Of a stretch of DNA of 64,000 bases, positions 35,393-45,806 are shown piece after piece. The stretch comes from Siphonodentalium dalli (taxonomy: Eukaryota > Mollusca > Scaphopoda > Gadilida > Siphonodentaliidae). The DNA lies in contig CP136069.1 in assembly GCA_032622095.1 (NCBI GenBank), forward strand, positions 36,802,194-36,866,193, given 5' to 3'. Each line of letters begins with the position of its first letter. The first letter of the stretch is position 1. The notes below the pieces were generated by a model, which did not search any database, was not told the origin of the DNA, and saw nothing but the letters and a program-made list of their open reading frames with translations. Made by a program: the position numbers and the translations under genes.

Positions 35393-36026
35393 GTGTTATT
35401 TTCAATTTTCAATGGATTGAATTGCGGCAGCATAATTCCACTGTTCAAAGGTGGCCCGAAACCACGAGACATACCGGATAGCTATCGTGCTATCACTCTG
35501 CTTTCATCAATCGATAATTTATTCGAATCAATCCTCCTGGCCAGACTTTTTAAGAGCCCCATTCTTCACCGCTTCCCACACGGACTACAGTTCGAGTTCC
35601 AAAAAGAATGTTGGACGTTCCATGACATCATACCTCGAACAAGAGGCGATTCATTACGCCAGTGACAATATTTATCTTGCGTGCATGTGTATGCTACCTC
35701 GACTCAATGGATGCATTATAACGTGTGTGGCATGATGGTCTTCTTTATAAATTAGTAAATTGGGCTCTGAGGGAAAATTTCCGAGTGTGATCCCTAACAT
35801 GTATCAAAATTGTGCAAGTCGTGTTTTTTATAATGGAAGCGTGTCAGACGCACTTCAAATACGACAATGAACCCGACAAGGAGCAGTCAGCTCATCATTC
35901 CTTTACGTCGTGTTTGTGGACGAGTTACCCACTTCTCTGCAAAAATCTAACTATGGTCTGAATATTTCTGAGATTAACTGTGCATCACCAACCACGGCGG
36001 ACGACATGTGTATCATATCGCTAAAA
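35393..36026 (+). pseudogene. LINE RT relic, left half (interrupted copy)
   Basis: Translation shows the RT fingers (IIPLFKGGPKPRDIPDSYRA, then ITLLSS), with frameshifts after about 35660; a degraded motif A near 35700; then VFVDELPTSLQKSNYGLNIS and the catalytic motif C (TTADDMCIISL) ending at 36020. The reading stops there because the 8.1-kb foldback element begins at 36027. Its continuation is at 44139. Residue matches to the intact ORF2 (YGLN...INCASPT-ADDM...SL versus FGLN...VNCTSPT-ADDM...SL) place it in the same family. Confidence 0.82.
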
Positions 36027-36479
36027 CCCCTGTCGCACTCAGGCCGGCGTGCATTGCGCTGAAAGGGTATCAAAATATTAGTAACACACAGGAGGAGCGC
36101 GGAAAGCTGTCCAAAATGTTCAAACTTTTAACACAAATTATGCTCCTATTGCGTTCCTACTTTGTCAAGTCTCATGCTCTCACTGAGCTTTCTCTACGCT
36201 ATAAACGTCTTTAGTACGTTCTCAATAAGTTTGCAAAACGTTCTCTGCGTGGACGCGGAGAGTGAATAGCGCCTCCTGTGTGCTCCAGTCATAGTCAGTT
36301 TTTACATTGTGGGGAATATACCCAACAATCCGCAATATACTAGTTGTCCGATTAAACCACTGTCACACTCCGCTGCGATCAGGCCGGCGCTTGCATTGCG
36401 CTGAAAAATTATCAAAGCGACAAGCTAAACGCATTAAGGTATCCAAGAACCGATTGGTAACGCAGTTGACACTGGCTAG

Positions 36480-38050
36480 GACGGGAGAGGGTGTCTCCGT
36501 GATCGCCCCTGATAGAGGAGCGGCCAAACGCCAAAAGTGGTCGGATACCCCTACCCTCGGTAGAACAAGTTGAAACCAACCTTTTCTGGAAGGTAAATAT
36601 ATATCATTTATGGAAATGATTCTTGGCCTTGCCGGAATTGGTGGCAGCTATGTATGGTAAGACTATTTGTGGAGGTACCCTACCGAAAAATTAGCCTGTT
36701 TTCAGCGGTTGGCCAGATATACATAATTGGTTAAAAGTTAAGCATATCACCAAAAAACAGAACGTTTTATTTGTTAGTATGTGGTATATGGTGATACTAG
36801 ATTGGAACGTTCTTATTTTTTTCTGGTTTGCTTGAGATTTCACGACGTCATGGTAGAGAATGTAACGTTATGCGTCAAAAAATCATGACGATTCAGAGAA
36901 ACTGTCGCCTGTCAACTCTGTACAAAACTAGCACGCTGGATTGAGCTTATCTTGTCATATATGTTTGGAAAGAATGGAGTATTTTCTACCCGAATGTATT
37001 AATTTTATTACCCTATCCCTACAAATATTGTAATTAATTGGAAAAACTTACCCCTCCCCCAATGTCATAAAATGCTGAGTATAGCCATCGCCTGGGATTG
37101 GATCCCATAATGATAGAATAGTGCGTAGTATTTCCTTTTATTTCGTATAGAACACACATAACAAATGTAAAATTCGAATTTCCAACCATATTCACCATTA
37201 GAAGAGTGTCAAAATCCAAGATGGCGTCCAATATGGCCTTCAGTTTTTATTTTAAGACTCTGTGGAGCGACATACGAAAAATCCCGAAAAGGAAAGTCCC
37301 CAGTGGTAAAATCTATATTATTGTAGTGACTACATAGAATAGCATTTCATATCAAACATTAATTTGACCATTAATACATCTTTTCAATTGGTAAGCTAAT
37401 AGGTAGAACTGTATCCCTCCATCCAATGTCATAAAATTCGAAATAAAGTTATCGACTGGGATTGGAACCACGAGTGATAGCATTATGCGCAGTATGTTGT
37501 TTTATTTAATGTACAACACACATACGAAGTGACAGGTATGTATTTCCATCCATATTCACTATTAGAAGAGTATGATACAACAAAATGGCGTCCAATATGG
37601 CGTCCAATTTGAATTGTACCATTTAGCGAACGCACATACAAACGAACTAAAATGGAACGTCCCCTGTGGCATATTGTATATCATTGAAGTGACTACATAG
37701 ACGATATCTCATAGGGTACAGTAGTTTCATCGTTAGTCTATCTTATCAGTTGGAGAATTAGTAAACAAAAACTTAACCACCACCCAGTCACAAACGTCCA
37801 CATAATGGCGGCACTTGTGACTATAGTCCAGAATGCAAAGAATTGAGCAAATCGTTCGGAATTACTTTGTGTTGAATACAACGAAGAAACATAAAATGTA
37901 AAATTTGCATCCACATTTGGTCTTAGTAGACAACCAAAATCCAAGATGACGCCCAATATGACGGCTAATTTTAATGCCAACATGCTGCGAACAATGAATA
38001 CGGAAGTCGGTCAAAATGTATCATACGGCAGTTTGAAGCGATATATTGTT
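36480..38050. repeat. Foldback left arm with three diverged tandem units
   Basis: Three units of about 360-370 bp (near 37050, 37425 and 37790), each with 'aatgtcataaaat', 'ggattgga', 'caacacacata' and an AATATGGCGTCC-type box. Reverse-complement counterparts are in the right arm. 36560-36740 matches 42300-42470 inverted, including 'ggccttgccggaattggtgg' versus its complement. Confidence 0.8.
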
Positions 38051-41049
38051 CAGATTGTGTGTTTATATTAGACGTCGATATGTTGTGTTTGAGTGATGGT
38101 GGTAAGACAACATTTTTTTTCAGATAAAGCTTTGACGTGATTGTCTCAAATTAACTTCCATAAACTGTCGATCAGTTCCGTAAGGGCGGGTAAGCCGTGT
38201 CTTTCCATTGGTTTGGTGGTATCCTACATCAGGTTCCAAATGTCACACCCTTAGCTATGACACAGGTGTGACGCCAGGATTAATACTGGATGGAAATTTG
38301 AATTTGTTGAATGTTTAGGTTGTTTTGTTTAACAATTATCAGGAACTTTATATCAAATATTTGGAGAAAGACAAACCTACCAAAAATAAAAAAACACTTA
38401 GTGAAATTCCGAGAATGACTTAAATAGTTTAATTTGCCTAATCGTGTATCGTGTATTGATCTCCAATGCACATTTGACTATTGTTTGACACATTTGATGT
38501 CATTTTGGGACGTTAAGTAAGTAAAGCATTAACAATATGTAGACAACTGGTAATAATAGAGGATGGTCATTGACCATTACAAATAATCATGCACTCTATG
38601 CGGTACGAAGTGATGTTGTAATGTTCAATACTAACATATTGCTATCATTAATATATTGTGATAGTCTTGAATGTGCAGTCCTCTTTAACATGTCCTTTTG
38701 AATTTTCATCAACATTTTCCGAGAGCCTTGCAACAGTTTTGGCCACATGAAACATTAAATAACAGAATCACCACCTGTTGTTTTATGCAGTAACGCAAAA
38801 AACTAAAATGGCATACATTTTGAAATCCAGTAAATAAGATATCTTATCGATCTCTGGTTTTGCCAAAGTTGAATATGAGTCCACGAGCAATCAAAGTTCA
38901 CACATAACTACCTATTAACGATACACGAAATTCATCATCGCACACACAAAATGCTCTTTAATGACATAACATGGGACCACAATGTCCATATAATGCAATC
39001 AGCGTACAATGGTTTATAAATAGGCGTTATAGTGATCGAGAGGTTGCTGCTTTGTATAATCGTTCGAGTTTCGGCTCAGCGTCAAACAAGAAAGCAACAC
39101 CGCATACCTATGAATATAAGTTGTTCTCGCCATATGTTGCTTGATGTGCATGTTTTTCCGTACATTGATATTTTAGTCCCGACTAATTTGTGAGTTAAAT
39201 GGTTGTGAATGTCAATCGGATTCATATATGTTACAAACAGAAGATATTGAGTTTCCGGGCAAGACTAATTAAAATTAAATCTTCTATATCTCCGGCGGAT
39301 ATCATATCTGTATTAGTTCTTATGGACGTGGGTCCTGACTATACATGTATAGCAATCTCTCATGCTAATACATTTTATTGATACATAGGTCATAGTGCGA
39401 TAATCTCCATTGAACATGCACATTGGTTGCATTTATGATTGCGGTTAGATTCTAATCATAATCACGCAACTCACAAGCAAACCAGAATGTCACTAAAACG
39501 TTTGTTTTATCCACGGTTCTTTTGAGTCTGGTGGCATTTGAAATGGATAAAATGGTAAGTAATGAAAATATGTAGGCTATTAACACAATTGAAATGGCGA
39601 CAGGCATAAGGCAATTCACAATAGACACTCGTCATTAGTCTTGATATATAGATATCCAAATTGTGTTTACGGTTTGGTATATGGCGACTAGGCCATATCA
39701 CAACATACATTGTATTCTTATGGGTGGCGGAAAGACAGCGCCGATCCTACCGCGGAAGCAATATACTCAGTCCATACATAAGCCACCTACCCCCAAACTG
39801 GCAGATATTTGAAAGTTATTTTCACTTAACATGGACCTCATATCAGTGTTACTGATCGGGATTTTTACACCTTCGTCGTCGATCTGGTGTTTTATGGGGA
39901 TACAAGTAACTGAGTGTAAGTCAATGTGATGTAATCAACTAAAAATCACTGGTGCATAGTGTTGTGTTCTTGTTCACCCAGAATAGTCATTTTTGTTTCT
40001 CAAGAAAACCTGGACATGCCATGCTCAAGTGCCCATTGCTGTGAATGCATAGAATCACATTGTATGACTCATATTAAATGACAATATGGGAATAATAATT
40101 GTATTTCTCAGATCCATCTGTCTCTATACACATGTCGTCACTGGAGTCACGTTTAACCTTTAGTCACTGAACGTTAATTGAATGGTAAGCCATCAGAGCC
40201 ATGTAATTTTTATGATTGATAAAAGCAAATGTTGCTCATCTTTATGAAGATAACATATATGTTAATGATATTCTATTCCAAAATAGTATTATTGAAAATT
40301 AACTTATCGACTATCGGCACCAGAGCAAACAAACCATTTGAACGGTTGTTGAAAAGAACTGCATGGCACTTCAACAACAAATCCAGCACACAGTATCACA
40401 AAAGGAAGTCTTTTTTTCTGGCTGTTGTACTTCTTCGCAAAATTGAAATGACATCTATATTATGGGATGCCATCTTGTATTTTGAGATCCATCTTATAGC
40501 GAGTGTGGTTCTAACATAATTATGTCGCACTAAACGATACGATACGATTTATTTGAATAAACACCAATATGCTAACAATACAATTCATAATAAAACAATA
40601 AACAATTAATAGTACCAAAAAAAATACATGTGAACACTAAATGACATCTACAACTGCGCATTTGTTGTTTTATTCTTGGTTAGGATTCTCAGAGATACCC
40701 GTTTGTGCGCATTGTTTTAACTTTCGATATGAGGAATGTTGAGTTTTGTGTTTATTATTTCGCAAATTAAAAGATATGTTGATAACAGAACTACTACTTC
40801 ATATGACTATTGTAATGAAATGAATGTGATGAATCGACACAATATATATACAACTGGAGACGTATTTGTTTTCACGAAGTGTTATAAATTCGAGACATGA
40901 CAAAGCTCGTCTCATTTTTTGTTTCTATAGTTGACCACCACATTTTGGTCTCCGTCATCACGCAAACAATAAATTTCCATGTAATAATGGAAACATACAC
41001 ATAAGTAATAACAAATGAGACGTTTATTTGCCCGCATATCGTACTAGTT
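38051..41049. other. Foldback interior, no gene recognised
   Basis: About 3 kb between the inverted arms. Short frames only, none with a transposase or other domain. It contains the 3' tail of a LINE copy at 40529-40640. Confidence 0.5.
40529..40640 (-). mobile_element. 5'-truncated LINE 3' end with (ATCGT)n tail
   Basis: 'acgatacgatacgatttatt' followed by 'tgctaacaatacaattcata' and 'ataaacaattaat' matches 34385-34485. On the minus strand this is a LINE 3' untranslated end with an AATAAA(TCGTA)n tail. Only about 110 bp survive. Confidence 0.65.
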
Positions 41050-42530
41050 GTTTACAAAGTGTTGACATTAAACTTAATGCCATATTGGCCGCCATTATGG
41101 CGCAATAGTGGGTGTGACTTCAAACTTTTTGTTTCTTTAACGTATTCAGCACAAATGAAATCCAAAATGTATGCTCATTTCTTTTTGGCCTGTACTACAA
41201 TCCACAGTGGCCCATTTGTGTGGAAGTCTGTGACTGTAGGGGTGATCAAGTATTTGTCTAATTATTTCATCAATTGATAATAAAGATCAATGCTGAGTCT
41301 AATGTTTGATATGAAATGTTCTATGTAGTCAGTACAATTATATATAATATACCACTGGGGACATTTCTTTTCTGAATTTGTCGTATATCCGTTCACTAAG
41401 TCTTGAATTTAAAATTGACCGCCATATTGAACGCCATCTTCGATTATGATACTCTTTTAATAACAAATTTGGATGGCAATTTCTCTGGCCAATTTGCATG
41501 TGTATTCTACATTTAATAAAACAAAATACTGCGCATTATGCGACCATTCGTGGTTCCAATCCCAAGAGACAACTTTAGTTCGAATTTTATGACATTGAAC
41601 AGCGGAATAAATTTGTTACTTTTATTTTTCCAATTGATAAGATGTATTATTGGTGAAACTAATGTTTCATATGAAATACTCTTCTATATGGTCATTAAAA
41701 TAATATACATTTCACCATTGGGATGTTCCTTTTCAGGATTTTTCGTATGTCGCTTCACAAAGTCTTAAAATAAAAACTGAATGCCATATTGGACGCCATC
41801 TTGGAGTTTGATACTTATCTAATAGTGAATATGGTTGGAAATTTGCATTTTACACTTGTTATGTGTGTTCTACACTAAGTAAAAGGAAATACTACGCACT
41901 ATTATATCATTCTGGGATCCAATCCCCGGCGATGGCTATACTTAGCATTTTATGACATTGGGGGGAGGGTTAAGTTTTTGCCTATTATTGCTAAATTTGT
42001 AGGGTCAGGAAAATAAACTTAATACCTCTGGGTAGAAAATACTCCATTCTTTCCAAACATATATGATAAGATAAGCTCAATCCAGCGTGCTAGTTTTGTA
42101 CAGAGTTGACGGGCGACAGTTTCTCTGGATCGTCATGATGTTTTGACGCATAACAGTTACATTCTCCACCATGACGTCGTGAAATCTCAAACAAACCAGA
42201 AAAAATAACAACGCTCCGATCTAGTATCACCATGTACCCCATAATAACAAATAGAACATTCCTTTTTTTTGTTATATGCTTAACTTTTAACCAATGGTGT
42301 ATAGCTGGCAAACCGCTGAAAACAGGCTTATTTTTCGGTAGGTACCTTCACAAATAGTCTTACCATACATAGCTGCCACCAATTCCGGCAAGGCCAAGAA
42401 TCATTTTCATAAATGATATATATTTACCTTTCAGGAAAAGTTGGTTTCAACTTGTTCTACCGAGGGTAGGGGTGTCTCGAAAACTAAGGCCCTTTTTGGA
42501 TTTGGCCGCTCCTCTATGAGCGCCAGAGCG
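41050..42530. repeat. Foldback right arm
   Basis: Reverse complement of the left arm: GCCATATTGGMCGCCATCTT boxes near 41083, 41424 and 41784 mirror the left-arm boxes, and 'ccaattccggcaaggccaag' (about 42380) mirrors 36630. Divergence is moderate, so the arms are not a recent perfect palindrome. Confidence 0.8.
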
Positions 42531-44060
42531 CCGCACAAAACAAGCGCAGAGGTTCGGCGTTCTGACCAGGGCGCAGTACTGTCGCCGTGGTAACGAAAGG
42601 CGAGCGACGTGAACGTCCCGTTGACGTGGCAAGGATGCATAGAAGCTACTCGTGGTCGCAGCAAGAAATCATCTCTTTCGTCTCTCTCCCGACCTTATTG
42701 CGCTCTTATTGCGCTGTCACGTGGTATTGTGGACTGGTTCCCGATCATAAAACGTCCATACGATGTTGCCACTGCAAATATGGCTTTCGCTATATGTCCA
42801 AGCGTGATAAATGACGTTCTTCCAACGTTTGCAGCAGGTTTACAGTACGATCCCATGCACTTTGAAATGCGATCTGCTCACCCACACCATAGAAGTTTGC
42901 ATATCATATGCAAATTTAAACTGGAATCAGAAGTGCATGCGTAATGTGGCACATAATATATAACATGGAATACGCAATAAGAATAGGTCATGCCATTCAA
43001 AAATAAAAAGGGCATATATTAAGCCGATCTATTTACCCCTGACGAAATTCAGCGTTATCACTTTCATACTATAGTGGAAAATTGAATCGAAGCATATGAT
43101 TAATTTAAAGTATGACTATATATCCGGAACATATATAATTGAAACAAGGACAACTAGTCTATCGTGGATTGTATGGTATATTCCCACAAATAAAAACCTG
43201 ACTATGACTGGAGCACGCCTGAGGCGCTATTTGTACTCTCCGCGCCCACGCAGAGAACGTTTTGCAAACTTATTGAGAACGTACTAGCGACACAATGACA
43301 GCGACTTGGGCGCACTAAGGACATTTATAGCTTAACTGAAGCACAATGAGAGCACACGAGAGCGTGAGACTTGACAAAGCATGAACGCAATGGTTCGTAC
43401 AAAGAGCGCAATGAAAACGTGATAATCGGGATATAGGAGCATAGCTTGTTTTAACAGTTTGACAATTTCTGACACATTTCCGCGCTTCCCCTGTGTGTTA
43501 CTCGTAGTTTGATACTTTTTCAACTCAAAGCAATCGCCAGCTTGATCGCAGCGGAGTGTGACAGGGTATGAGCAGATCGAAATTCAAAGTGGGATCGTAC
43601 TTTAAACCTGCTGTAAACGACAGAGTCGCAGTGGCAGCACAATGTGGATGTTCTATGAGCGGGAACCAGTCCATAACGTTTCATGACAGCGCAGAAAGGG
43701 CGCAATAAGTTTCCGACAGAGCCGCAATGAGCGTAATAAGGAAGGGAAAGGCACGTAGTGAAAGTTGATTAAGCTTACCGCATGCAGTCGCAAAGGACAA
43801 GATTGATTTCTTTCTGCGACCACGATTAGCTTATATGCACTCTTGCTACGTCCACATGAAGCTCATGTCGCTCGCTTGGGGCTTTGCTTTGCGCTGTCAC
43901 GGCGACAGTACTACGCCTTGGTCAGAACGCCGAGCCTCTGCGCTTGTTTTGTGCATGCACAAAACAAGCGCGGCGCTCTGGCGCCTATGGACGACCATGG
44001 GGATCCTCTCAAATCGTATCTAGTGTCCACTGCATCACCAATCGGTTCTTGGAGACCTTA
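42531..44060. repeat. Secondary inverted duplication in the right arm
   Basis: 42531-42900 is repeated inverted at 43570-44000: 'gctgcgaccacgagtagctt' (complement of 42640-42665) versus 'tctgcgaccacgattagctt' at 43814; 'cacaaaacaagcgc' at 42534 versus 43967. Between them 43200-43570 pairs with the far left end (36027-36350). This makes a nested, asymmetric inverted structure. Confidence 0.75.
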
Positions 44061-44138
44061 GTGCGTTTAGGTGGGCGCTTTGGTACATTTACAGCGCAAT
44101 GCCAGCGCCGGCCTGATCGCAGCGGAGTGTGACAGGGG

Positions 44139-44451
44139 CTTTAGTAAGTATGGTATCGACGAACTACTCAACATTTGCCAAGACTATAGTGGCTACTGGA
44201 ACTTCAACTTTTCAACTACTAGAAGTATCGTCACAGTTTTTAACGACTCGCGTCGTGATTACAATCGTCAACAACGCAGATGGACGCTTGGCAGAGAAAT
44301 TATCATAAGATCCACTGAATGCCGTCAGCTTGGCATTATTCCGTCAAAATTTGATCACAATGCAGTCCACGAAACCGAGGCATCACATAAAATGCTACAC
44401 CAGTTACGATGTGCAAACTACTTAATAATGTGGTTACTCTTGTGTAGCTAG
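44139..44451 (+). pseudogene. LINE RT relic, right half (interrupted copy)
   Basis: Continuation of the RT after motif C: SKYGIDELLNICQDYSGYW, then a region matching the thumb (VTVFNDSRRDYNRQQRRWTLG, LGI) and ending at a stop at 44449. The intact ORF2 has SKSGLSALCDICYDYSNKW at the matching place, so the two halves are one element cut between the motif-C strand and this helix. Everything 3' of this is lost or unreadable. Confidence 0.82.
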
Positions 44452-44758
44452 GTGTTATACCAGATAATGCCAATAGTTTATGGGTAGGTCAGATAGTAGT
44501 TACAATTACGCTTACGCGCAATTGATTGCGCTTAAGCACAATTCATTAAGCTTATCTTAAATCTTACCCTTCCGGATTTTTGTCTCAAAAGGTGATGTGC
44601 AATGTGCACCTAATATACACGAAATCATCTCTAAAAGTTTATATTCAGAATATGTACTGTTTTTGCAGGCCGCCTTTTTAATTGCGGCAAGCAATGTTGA
44701 AAACATTGTTTGCACACCTTGTTTTGAAATAGTAAACTTAATTTTCACTGTATAAGAT

Positions 44759-45806
44759 GACAGCGTACTGCACCCATGGTAACATACCTCGACAAATTAA
44801 TTTACATGCACGCGCTTCGGACCAGTCCAGGTAAGGGTACTGGACGGAATGGCTTGGAAAGGACCGGATTGGAACGCATAGTCAGCAGTCCGCATAACTA
44901 ATATATAAGAGAATGCAGAATTCTGGCTTACAAGGTCATGGTAAATATTGTTAGGCCAATGTATTCTCTTATATATGCAAGGCTCCTTAAGGCAGACTTG
45001 TATATATAAGAGAATGCATTGGCACAGGGTTTTCGTACAATTGCAGGAAGCTGCAGTCATGGAAGGGTTAAACAATCCTTATGGAGACATTCAGCGATAC
45101 AAGCTGCCACCTGTATGAGGCTCCTTGTGAGGCTCCAGTCATGGAAGGGTTAAATCGGTTGCCATATAGCTAATAAAAACAACATTCAGGCCAAAGATCG
45201 TCAACGGACAGGTCTGGCAATTCCCAAATATAGATACGATAGTCATATATGTAGCTACAATAGCAACACGTGGCTATTGATGATGTGTGAATCTGGTTGA
45301 AGAGAGATAATCCAATCAAACAAACAATCATTCAAATATACAAGAAAATGGTTTGATTATACTCTTAGTAATTTATATTGTTTGCCATTTTCATGTATAA
45401 TTAACAAAATATTCCAACAGTGTTACGTTTTCCTGACAAATGTACCTAAATATAAGAAGAATAGCTCATATACGGTAGGATCGGAGTCCCATATCACATA
45501 GCATAACCAATTTCCAAATATATGCATGTGCTTAGCTGTGATTCTCGCAAGCTGGTGCAACCGAAATGTCAAAGATAATAAGTTGTAACAACGTAATACC
45601 ACTCACCCTTAGTTGCAACATCTCGCGGTAATGCTTGCATACAATGCAAATTGGTAAAATATTTTTGAGACAATCAAATGTAGCTATAATAGCCACATAT
45701 AGCTATTGCAGCTATAATTGGGAATTGCCAGACCTGATTACCATTGATTTATGTCCGCGCCCGATCGGACAGCGTACTGCACCTATGGTAACATACATCG
45801 ACAAAT
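44759..45806. repeat. About 970-bp segment between 38-bp direct repeats
   Basis: 'acagcgtactgcaccyatgg' followed by 'taacatacmtcgacaaat' occurs at 44759-44797 and at 45768-45806 with two or three differences. The segment between holds a hairpin-MITE relative (44886-45070) and an inverted pair ('caggtctggcaattccc' at 45209; 'gggaattgccagacctg' at 45719). It may be an insertion with a long target duplication or an ancient tandem duplication. Confidence 0.7.
44886..45070. repeat. Diverged hairpin-MITE relative
   Basis: Hairpin arms GCCAATGTATTCTCTTATAT (44954) and TATATAAGAGAATGCATTGG (45003) enclose a 15-20 bp middle; 'cacagggttttcgtacaatt' and 'gcaggaagctgcagtcatgg' follow as at 1521-1565. 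'ggaagggttaaa' closes it and is repeated at 45141. Confidence 0.65.

Larger units (their letters stand above)
36027..44138. mobile_element. 8.1-kb foldback-like element inside a LINE relic
   Basis: Left end CCCCTGTCGCACTC (36027) and right end GAGTGTGACAGGGG (ending 44138) are inverted, and the LINE reading frame resumes directly outside both, which defines the insertion. Long complex inverted arms: 36027-36350 with 43200-43570, 36355-36470 with 44036-44138, and 36480-38050 with 41050-42530. Terminal and arm sequences are unusually GC-rich and studded with GCGCAAT/ATTGCGC words. No transposase or other protein is recognisable, so it would be a non-autonomous foldback or composite element. Target duplication is unresolved: flanks read 'atatcgctaaaa' and 'ctttagtaag', so the last bases could belong to the TIR. 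Confidence 0.75.

Noticed and set aside
42431-44132. Arg/Ala-rich frames in the foldback arm
   Set aside because: GC-rich inverted repeat gives open frames on both strands in several frames; no domain.
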